From: Gammaproteobacteria bacterium
Lineage (GTDB): Bacteria; Pseudomonadota; Gammaproteobacteria; Cardiobacteriales; Wohlfahrtiimonadaceae
NCBI GenBank assembly: GCA_003864535.1
Contig: BHEQ01000039.1
Span: forward strand, 1-12,011
DNA length: 12,011 bases
Direction: 5' to 3'
Each line of letters opens with the position of its first letter. The first letter of the stretch is position 1. A model generated the notes under the pieces. It was not told where the DNA came from. It saw nothing but the letters and a program-made list of their open reading frames with translations, and ran no database searches. Position numbers and translations under genes: made by a program. Below, piece after piece: positions 6,516 to 12,011 of the stretch.

Positions 6516-8015
6516 ATGTTGGTTTTTGAACATATAAGTAAAAGCTTTCCTGGTGTAAAAGCTCTTGATGATGTGAGCTTTAAAGTAAAAGCTGGCACGG
6601 TTCATGGATTATTAGGTGAAAATGGCGCAGGTAAATCAACTTTAATCAAGATATTAGGAGGAGATTGCCAAGCTGATAAAGCCAGTTGCTTTTATTTAAA
6701 AGGTCAATTATGTGAATTTAAAAGTACACGCGATGCTATTGCCAATGGGATTGTTATTGTCCATCAAGAATTACAATTAGTTTCGGGCTTAAGTATTGCT
6801 GAAAATTTAATGCTTGGGCGGATGCCAACCAAATTGGGATTTATAAATTATTTTGAATTATATCGTTTAGTTCAAGCAAAATTAGATCATATCGGGCTTG
6901 AGATAAAAGCACAAACACGTATTTCCGATTTATCTAGCGGGCAGCGTCAGCTTGTTGAACTAGTCAAAGCAATAATGTTTGATGCAGATTTAATCGCATT
7001 AGATGAACCAAGTTCCTCCTTATCAAATCAAGAAAGTAAGCTCCTGTTTAGATTGGTTAAGCAACTTAGAGATGCAGGTAAATCAATTATTTATATTTCA
7101 CATCGTTTAGGGGAGATTTTTGATTTATGTGATTGTGCAACCATTTTAAGAGATGGCAAGGTTGCAGCTCATGTAGAAACACTTGTAGGCTTAAGTGAGC
7201 ACAGCTTAGTCAAACATATGGTTGGGCGTGATATTACAGATATTTGGGGATATCGCCCACGCGAACTTGGTGCAGAACCAACAGGCTTAAAAGTTCAAGA
7301 CATAATTATTTCTAGAAATATGCCACATAAATTAGCCCCAGAACCAATTTCATTTAATGTAAAAGCTGGAGAGATTCTTGGTTTTTCAGGCTTAGTAGGA
7401 GCTGGACGTTCTGAATTAATGCGCGGCATATATGGTGCGGATAAAATCCAATCAGGACAGATTTTTATAGATAATAAGCCTTGTGTTTTTACTCATCCTA
7501 AAAATGCAATTAAAGCAGGAATGGTACTTTTAGGTGAGGATCGTAAAGCTTGTGGAATTATTGTGGGGCAAAGTGTTATGAATAATATTGCCTTAAGTGT
7601 CCGTCGTTATTTTTCAAAATGGTGGATTTATCATAATAAAGAAAAGCAGCTTGCAGATGGTTTTATCGAAAGTTTAGGTATTAAAACCCCTCATCGCAAT
7701 CAAGATATCGTGCATCTATCTGGCGGTAATCAACAAAAAGTATTGCTTGCTCGCGCACTTGCCTGTCCATATATTAAAATCATGATAATTGATGAGCCTA
7801 CCCGTGGGATTGATGTTGGGACTAAAGCCGATATTTATCAAGTACTTTATTCATTGGCAGAACAAGGAATTGCAATCATTGTTATTTCGAGTGAATTACC
7901 TGAGATTATGGGGATTTGTGATCGGATTATGGTGATGTGCCAAGGTCAAGTAAGTGCAACTTTTTTGCGCAAAGATTTCAATGAAGCAGATATTTTAGCC
8001 GCAGCTTTACCATAA
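6516..8015 (+). CDS. araG: AraG-like sugar ABC importer ATPase (two fused nucleotide-binding domains)
   Basis: A 499-residue cytoplasmic ATPase that powers the sugar importer. NBD1 has Walker A GENGAGKS (34-41), signature LSSGQ (139-143), Walker B LIALDEP (159-165) and H-loop His196. NBD2 has a degenerate Walker A, GLVGAGRSE (292-300), with Arg for Lys, signature LSGGNQQK (401-408), Walker B IMIIDEPTRG (422-431), and SSE in place of the H-loop His. This asymmetric pattern is normal for the carbohydrate-uptake CUT2 family. The MVGRDITDIWGYRPR segment after NBD1 is closer to AraG than to MglA. The start is supported by AGGAG at 6504-6508. The permease gene follows after 12 bp. Family is certain; the sugar is inferred from the locus. 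Confidence 0.93.
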   Translation: MLVFEHISKSFPGVKALDDVSFKVKAGTVHGLLGENGAGKSTLIKILGGDCQADKASCFYLKGQLCEFKSTRDAIANGIVIVHQELQLVSGLSIAENLMLGRMPTKLGFINYFELYRLVQAKLDHIGLEIKAQTRISDLSSGQRQLVELVKAIMFDADLIALDEPSSSLSNQESKLLFRLVKQLRDAGKSIIYISHRLGEIFDLCDCATILRDGKVAAHVETLVGLSEHSLVKHMVGRDITDIWGYRPRELGAEPTGLKVQDIIISRNMPHKLAPEPISFNVKAGEILGFSGLVGAGRSELMRGIYGADKIQSGQIFIDNKPCVFTHPKNAIKAGMVLLGEDRKACGIIVGQSVMNNIALSVRRYFSKWWIYHNKEKQLADGFIESLGIKTPHRNQDIVHLSGGNQQKVLLARALACPYIKIMIIDEPTRGIDVGTKADIYQVLYSLAEQGIAIIVISSELPEIMGICDRIMVMCQGQVSATFLRKDFNEADILAAALP

Positions 8016-8027
8016 AAGGAAAATATA

Positions 8028-8978
8028 ATGAATACTCTTAAGAAAATATTATTAGGTGATCAAGGATTAGTGATTATTTTTGCCATTGCTTTAGCAATAG
8101 TTTGGATCTGTGTTCCGCATTTTGGGACACAACGAAATATGTTAGGTTTACTTCAATCTGTAGTGACAATTGGAATGATTGCATGCACGATGATGTTTTG
8201 CTTAGCTGCGCGTGATTTTGATCTATCTGTTGGCTCAACCGTTGCGTTTACAGGCATGATTGCCGTGATTACCGCAAATTCAACTGGGAGTTTATTGATT
8301 GGTATTTTAGCGGCGTTAATTGGCGGTGTACTCGTTGGTTGGTTTAATGGGATCATCATTGCTAAGTTTAAAGTAAATGCCTTAATTACCACACTTGCGA
8401 TGATGCAAATTGTACGGGGACTAGCCTTAATCATCTCTGATGGACGCGCTGTTGGTGTTGATGATCCTAATTTTTATGAACTGGCTCTTTTTAAAATTGC
8501 AGGAATTCCGATCCCAGTTATCGTCATGGGCATTTTCTTTATTATTTTTGGAATCATCTTAAATAATACTGTTTTTGGACGCAATACTCTAGCTATTGGC
8601 GGCAATCCTGATGCCTCACGCTTAGCTGGGATTGATGTAGATAAAATGCGCATTATTATCTTTACCTTGCAAGGGCTCGCTTGCGCTGTTGCTGGAATTA
8701 TTCTCGCTTCTAAAATAACTTCAGGTCAGCCAAATGCGGCAACAGGACTAGAGTTATCTGTTATCTCCGCTTGTGTTTTGGGTGGTGTATCCTTAGCTGG
8801 AGGCAAAGCTACAATGAGCGGTGTTCTTGTTGGAGTTATGATTATGGGGATTGCTGAGAATGCAATCAATCTTCTTCAGATTCCAACTTTTTATCAACAT
8901 TTGGTGCGTGGGATTATTTTACTGCTCGCGGTCATGCTCGATAATTTACGCTCTACAGCATTTGGTATAAAATCATGA
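8028..8978 (+). CDS. araH: AraH-like sugar ABC importer permease
   Basis: A 316-residue inner-membrane subunit forming the sugar channel, presumably as a homodimer with the ATPase beneath. It is strongly hydrophobic along its length, with roughly eight to ten membrane segments. Segments such as CLAARDFDLSVGSTVA, INALITTLAMMQIVRG-like (here VNALITTLAMMQIVRG) and FGRNTLAIGGN match E. coli AraH closely, as do SACVLGGVSL and the IMGIAENAINLL stretch near the C-terminus. AAAGGAAAA precedes the ATG. The gene ends in ATGA, its TGA overlapping the dgoD start by 4 nt, which ties transport to catabolism in a translationally coupled pair. No anomaly in length or motifs. Confidence 0.93.
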   Translation: MNTLKKILLGDQGLVIIFAIALAIVWICVPHFGTQRNMLGLLQSVVTIGMIACTMMFCLAARDFDLSVGSTVAFTGMIAVITANSTGSLLIGILAALIGGVLVGWFNGIIIAKFKVNALITTLAMMQIVRGLALIISDGRAVGVDDPNFYELALFKIAGIPIPVIVMGIFFIIFGIILNNTVFGRNTLAIGGNPDASRLAGIDVDKMRIIIFTLQGLACAVAGIILASKITSGQPNAATGLELSVISACVLGGVSLAGGKATMSGVLVGVMIMGIAENAINLLQIPTFYQHLVRGIILLLAVMLDNLRSTAFGIKS

Positions 8979-10123
8979 AAATTACAAAACTTACAACCTA
9001 TCAAGTACCGCCACGCTGGCTATTTTTGAAAATTGAAACGGATGAGGGCATTATTGGTTGGGGTGAGCCTGTTATTGAGGGACGCGCCAAAACAGTAGAA
9101 GCATGTGTACATGAGCTCTCCCAATATTTAATTGGTAAAGATCCTGCGCGGATTAACGATATTTGGCAAACACTCTATCGTGGCGGTTTTTATCGCGGTG
9201 GGGCGATTATTATGAGTGCAATCGCAGGGATTGATCAAGCCTTATGGGATATTAAAGGTAAAACTTTGGGCGTTCCTGTTTATCAGCTTTTAGGTGGCTT
9301 GGTGCGTGATCAGATTAAAGCTTATAGTTGGGTTGGTGGCGATCGCCCAACTGATGTTATTTCTGGAATAAAAAAACTGCAAGCTATTGGGTTTGATACC
9401 TTTAAAATGAACGGCTGTGAAGAGATGGGATTGCTTGAAACCTCCAAAGGGATAGATAAAGCCGTTGCTTTAGTTGCGAGCATTCGGGCAGAATTTGGCA
9501 ATAGTATTGAATTTGGATTAGATTTTCATGGGCGGGTAAATGCCTCTATGGCGCGTGTTCTTATCAAAGAATTAGAGATTTATCGTCCCTTATTTATCGA
9601 AGAGCCTGTGCTAGCTGAGCAGGCGGAATATTATCCAGAACTTGCAAAAATGACGCACATTCCCCTAGCTGCAGGTGAGCGGATGTTTGATAGATTTGAG
9701 TTTAAACGTGTTTTACAAGCTGGGGGTATTTCTATTTTACAGCCTGATTTATCCCACGCAGGCGGAATTACTGAATGCGTTAAAATTGCAGCAATGGCAG
9801 AAAGTTATGATGTAAGTTTTGCGCCGCATTGTCCTTTAGGACCAATTGCTTTAGCTGCGTGTTTACATGTTGATTTTGTCTCAAGAAATGCGGTATTGCA
9901 AGAGCAAAGTATGGGCATTCATTATAATCAAGGTGCTGAACTTTTAGATTATATTATCAATAAAGAAGACTTTAATATGCACGGGGGGCGTTTTTTACCG
10001 CCGCTTAAACCAGGTCTTGGGGTTGAGATTGATGAGGCTCTGGTAATTGAACGTTCCTTAAATCCACAAAATTGGCGTAATCCTATATGGCGTTACCCTG
10101 ATGGTGCGATTGCAGAATGGTAA
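8975..10123 (+). CDS. dgoD: D-galactonate dehydratase
   Basis: Cytoplasmic Mg2+-dependent enolase-superfamily enzyme converting D-galactonate to 2-dehydro-3-deoxy-D-galactonate. Its 382 residues equal the E. coli DgoD length, and the two proteins are very similar from the first residues (MKITK, PPRW, FLKIETDEG) to the end (AEW). Metal ligands Asp183, Glu209 and Glu235 and the acid/base residues His185 and His285 are all present at the E. coli positions, so activity is expected. Signature stretches include SAIAGIDQALWDIKGK, AYSWVGGDRP, GLDFHGRV and LAPHCPLGP-like FAPHCPLGP. It overlaps the permease stop by 4 nt. Its own ribosome-binding site is poor, so it likely depends on coupled translation. 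This is the best-identified gene of the pathway and fixes the substrate as a galactonate. Confidence 0.97.
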   Translation: MKITKLTTYQVPPRWLFLKIETDEGIIGWGEPVIEGRAKTVEACVHELSQYLIGKDPARINDIWQTLYRGGFYRGGAIIMSAIAGIDQALWDIKGKTLGVPVYQLLGGLVRDQIKAYSWVGGDRPTDVISGIKKLQAIGFDTFKMNGCEEMGLLETSKGIDKAVALVASIRAEFGNSIEFGLDFHGRVNASMARVLIKELEIYRPLFIEEPVLAEQAEYYPELAKMTHIPLAAGERMFDRFEFKRVLQAGGISILQPDLSHAGGITECVKIAAMAESYDVSFAPHCPLGPIALAACLHVDFVSRNAVLQEQSMGIHYNQGAELLDYIINKEDFNMHGGRFLPPLKPGLGVEIDEALVIERSLNPQNWRNPIWRYPDGAIAEW

Positions 10124-10167
10124 TCATAAGTTTTAATTTGGAAAAATTGGAAAAATAGGAGAATCTA

Positions 10168-11178
10168 ATGTATACACAATTTATTGGTTTTGACTGGGGC
10201 ACATCGAGCTTACGTGCATATTTGATTAACTTTGACGGGATGATTATCAATCAATATGAATCAGCGCATGGAATTATGCATTTACCAGAAGGTGGTTATG
10301 ATGAGGTAATAGCACATACTTTAGCGTATTTTAATGTACCTTTATGCCCTCTCCTTGCCTGCGGCATGGTTGGGAGTGCGCAAGGATTTAAGGAAGCATC
10401 TTATATTAGCTGCCCACAATCCTTAGAAAAACTAGCTCTTAATCTAACTAAAAAAGAATTTGTATATAAAAATACAATCAATCAAAACACAATCAATCAA
10501 AATACAATAAATCAAAATCAAACTAATCAAGATCAAACTCATATTTTTCATATTGTTGCAGGTATGAGTATTGCGCATAAGCATAGTATGGATGTGATGC
10601 GAGGGGAGGAAACTCAAGTTCTAGGCGCATTAGCTGATCTTAATGCGATAGATTCTGCCGTTTTTATATTACCTGGCACGCATTCAAAATGGGTACTTAC
10701 AGAAAATAAACAGATCATCAACTTTACAACATATATGACAGGTGAATTATTCTCCCTCCTTAAAACTCATTCTATTTTAGGTCGGGGCATGATTTTAGAT
10801 CAAAATAATTCTAAAGATAGCGTACTTGCCAAGCGCGCATTTACTCAAGGCCTAGATTTAGCGCAATCTGAATCTGGATCACAAGCATCTTTATTACATC
10901 AACTTTTTACCGCCAGAACAAAAGGATTGTTTAAAGAGATAGAAGCTCTTTATTTAGAGGATTACTTATCAGGGATTTTATTAGGCTCAGAAATTCAAGC
11001 AGGTTTAGCTAACCAAAAGCTTATAAAACAAACTCAGATAACTTTGATTGGAAATCAGAATTTATGCAAGCTTTACCAAACAGCTTTAGATTACTTTGGA
11101 TTTAAAAATATTCAGATTAAAGAAAATACCGCGCCACAAGGTTTGTGGCAAATTGCTAAAATAAATGGTTTTATTTAG
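10168..11178 (+). CDS. dgoK: 2-dehydro-3-deoxygalactonokinase with an in-frame repeat insert
   Basis: Phosphorylates 2-dehydro-3-deoxy-D-galactonate with ATP at C6 in the cytoplasm. The 336 residues include the sugar-kinase-fold N-terminus FIGFDWGTSSLRAYL (6-20), CGMVGS (65-70), VAGMS (130-134), MRGEETQVLGAL (144-155), LPGTHSKWV (168-176) and TYMTGELFSLL (188-198), all typical of the DgoK family. E. coli DgoK is about 292 residues. The excess is largely an Asn/Gln/Thr-rich insert at residues 102-124, encoded by a 15-bp tandem repeat, between CGMVGS and VAGMS where other members have a short connection. The flanking motifs are intact, so the enzyme is probably functional with an exposed loop. 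AGGAGAA at 10157-10163 supports the start. It lies 44 bp after dgoD and 69 bp before dgoA. Confidence 0.92.
   Translation: MYTQFIGFDWGTSSLRAYLINFDGMIINQYESAHGIMHLPEGGYDEVIAHTLAYFNVPLCPLLACGMVGSAQGFKEASYISCPQSLEKLALNLTKKEFVYKNTINQNTINQNTINQNQTNQDQTHIFHIVAGMSIAHKHSMDVMRGEETQVLGALADLNAIDSAVFILPGTHSKWVLTENKQIINFTTYMTGELFSLLKTHSILGRGMILDQNNSKDSVLAKRAFTQGLDLAQSESGSQASLLHQLFTARTKGLFKEIEALYLEDYLSGILLGSEIQAGLANQKLIKQTQITLIGNQNLCKLYQTALDYFGFKNIQIKENTAPQGLWQIAKINGFI
10471..10539 (+). repeat. 15-bp in-frame tandem repeat inside dgoK
   Basis: The units start at 10471, 10486, 10501 and 10516, with a 9-bp partial at 10531. The first is AATACAATCAATCAA; the others differ at a few bases. Each unit is five codons, giving NTINQ three times, then NQTNQ and DQT. 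Because the period is a multiple of three, gain or loss of units changes loop length without shifting the frame. The base composition (almost no G) differs from the surrounding gene. Confidence 0.92.
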
Positions 11179-11194
11179 ATTATTTTTCGTGAAT

Positions 11195-11214
11195 GCTTAA
11201 TAGTTAAATTAAGC
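11195..11214. other. Stem-loop between dgoK and dgoA
   Basis: GCTTAAT (11195-11201) and ATTAAGC (11208-11214) form a perfect 7-bp stem with a 6-nt loop (AGTTAA), 17 bp after the dgoK stop. No T-tract follows, so it is unlikely to be a terminator. It may be an mRNA-stabilising or processing hairpin in the operon transcript, or a chance AT palindrome. Confidence 0.4.
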
Positions 11215-11247
11215 GCACAATTTCAAACTCATATCAAAGGATTTTTT

Positions 11248-11886
11248 ATGTCTTCAACACTCATACGTTTTAATACAGCATTTAGCAGCTTACCGCTAGT
11301 TGCTATTCTAAGAGGAATCAAGCAACAAGAAGCAGTTGATATTGCTCTTTTATTATATGAACATGGATTTAGATTAATCGAGGTTCCGCTTAATTCACCT
11401 GATCCTTTTGCTAGCATCGAAAAAATCAGGTGTGCGCTACCAAAAGATGCGCTTGTTGGTGCAGGGACGGTATTAAAACAAAGTGATGTCATAAAGTTAG
11501 CGGAAATTGGAGCAGAGCTTTGCATCTCCCCTAATTTTAATGAGTTGGTAATTAAAACAGCCATTGAGAGTGGTTTAATTAGCATCCCAGGTATTTGTAC
11601 TCCAAGCGAGGCATTTAATGCCATTGATGCAGGCTCTCATGCCATCAAGCTTTTTCCTGCACAGATTATCACTCCAGATATCCTTAAAGCACTGCGGGCG
11701 GTAATCCCAAATGCGGTTAAATGTATCCCTGTTGGCGGTGTTAATGAAGATAATATGCAAGCTTATGTTAATGCAGGCGCAGCAGGTTTTGGCTTTGGTT
11801 CAAATGTTTTTCAAGCAGGAGATACGCTGGATATTATTTCCACAAAAGCCAAAATTTTGGTCAATGCTTGGAAAAATATTAACTAA
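11248..11886 (+). CDS. dgoA: 2-dehydro-3-deoxy-6-phosphogalactonate aldolase
   Basis: Class I Schiff-base aldolase, KDPG/KDPGal family, cleaving 2-dehydro-3-deoxy-6-phospho-D-galactonate to pyruvate and glyceraldehyde 3-phosphate. The 212 residues form a single TIM-barrel domain (E. coli DgoA, 205). VAILRGI (18-24) opens the barrel. The catalytic Glu45 is in IEVPLNSP, a galactonate-type segment. GAGTVL is at 71-76, the Schiff-base Lys134 is in AIKLFPA, and the phosphate-binding segments are PVGGV and FGFGSNVF near the end. The PLNSP motif and the dgoD/dgoK context favour KDPGal over KDPG. AAAGGA (11236-11241) precedes the ATG. It is the last gene of the operon and converges on dapB. A fairly large reading frame antisense to it is a shadow. 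Confidence 0.95.
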   Translation: MSSTLIRFNTAFSSLPLVAILRGIKQQEAVDIALLLYEHGFRLIEVPLNSPDPFASIEKIRCALPKDALVGAGTVLKQSDVIKLAEIGAELCISPNFNELVIKTAIESGLISIPGICTPSEAFNAIDAGSHAIKLFPAQIITPDILKALRAVIPNAVKCIPVGGVNEDNMQAYVNAGAAGFGFGSNVFQAGDTLDIISTKAKILVNAWKNIN

Positions 11887-11905
11887 AAAGCCGTGACTAC
11901 TCGGC
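11885..11905 (-). terminator. Possible weak terminator of dapB in the convergent dgoA-dapB gap
   Basis: Read on the minus strand, GCCG (11905-11902), an 8-nt loop and CGGC (11893-11890) are followed directly by TTTTT (11889-11885). The stem is only 4 bp, though all G-C. It lies about 35 nt after the dapB stop. On the plus strand no T-tract follows the hairpin, so it would not serve dgoA in the usual way. Confidence 0.35.
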
Positions 11906-11939
11906 AGCAAAAAAAGCCTCACCCCAATCCGAATATTAT

Positions 11940-12011
11940 TTAAAACCCCAAAACATCCTTCATTCCATAAAGCCCTGCTTTTTGTCCTTTTAACCAAATT
12001 GCAGCACGGAG
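11940..12011 (-). CDS. dapB: 4-hydroxy-tetrahydrodipicolinate reductase, C-terminal end (5' part outside window)
   Basis: The minus strand from the window edge reads 23 codons and then TAA at 11942-11940. The peptide contains RAAIWLKGQKAGLYGMKDVLG before the final Phe. This closely resembles the extreme C-terminus of DapB (E. coli: [20 protein letters not shown]), which reduces the dipicolinate precursor in lysine and diaminopimelate synthesis. Only the last helix and tail are visible, so the call rests on about 20 residues. The gene would run leftward, converging on dgoA with a 53-bp gap. It is outside the sugar operon and marks the right chromosomal border of the galactose cluster. Confidence 0.8.
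   Translation of the reverse strand, partial: LRAAIWLKGQKAGLYGMKDVLGF

Noticed and set aside
2804..8978. Reading the cluster as an oxidative L-arabinose pathway because of AraFGH
   Set aside because: No arabonate dehydratase or 2-keto-3-deoxyarabonate enzyme is present, whereas three unambiguous galactonate genes follow directly.
10124..10167. Possible regulatory duplication (GGAAAAAT twice) before dgoK
   Set aside because: It is a short AT-rich direct repeat next to a normal ribosome-binding site, with nothing beyond composition to support a function.
11229..11624. 131-codon reading frame antisense to dgoA
   Set aside because: It is fully covered by the well-conserved aldolase frame and has no recognisable domain or good ribosome-binding site.
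11887..11939. Rho-independent terminator for the sugar operon on the plus strand
   Set aside because: The only G-C hairpin here is followed by A-rich and not T-rich sequence on the plus strand; it fits the minus strand better.

Overview
The window looks like the chromosome of an AT-rich Gram-negative proteobacterium. The SecD module, the DapB tail, AraFGH and DgoD all read as proteobacterial, and DgoD is nearly co-linear with the E. coli enzyme. I lean towards Gammaproteobacteria, but I cannot exclude an AT-rich betaproteobacterium or name a genus. Two housekeeping genes frame the window: the protein-export gene secDF on the left (minus strand, running off the edge) and the 3' end of the lysine/peptidoglycan gene dapB on the right (minus strand, running off the edge).

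Between them lie nine genes, all on the plus strand and closely packed (2804-11886). In order they are a short-chain sugar dehydrogenase, an SMP-30 family lactonase, a DgoR-like GntR/FadR regulator, an arabinose-type ABC sugar importer (binding protein, double ATPase, permease), D-galactonate dehydratase (dgoD), 2-dehydro-3-deoxygalactonokinase (dgoK) and 2-dehydro-3-deoxy-6-phosphogalactonate aldolase (dgoA). Together they form a self-contained oxidative, non-phosphorylative-entry D-galactose route (De Ley-Doudoroff). Sugar is imported by the ABC system and oxidised to the lactone. The lactone is opened to galactonate, dehydrated, phosphorylated and cleaved to pyruvate and glyceraldehyde 3-phosphate. 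There is no Leloir gene (galK, galT, galE), no galactonate permease (dgoT) and no arabinose catabolic gene here.

Regulation probably centres on the 420-bp gap between the divergent secDF and dehydrogenase genes. It holds a perfect 9+9 bp inverted repeat and a plausible promoter. The DgoR-like regulator is encoded inside the operon and overlaps the lactonase gene.

The least ordinary features are: (1) SecD and SecF fused into one open reading frame, with no yajC next to it; (2) two copies of a roughly 120-bp imperfect palindrome with compensating base changes in its stems and an ERIC-like core, one upstream of the operon and one between the binding-protein and ATPase genes; (3) an in-frame 15-bp tandem repeat inside dgoK that adds an Asn/Gln-rich insert; and (4) binding-pocket substitutions in the AraF-like protein at positions known to set arabinose versus galactose preference.
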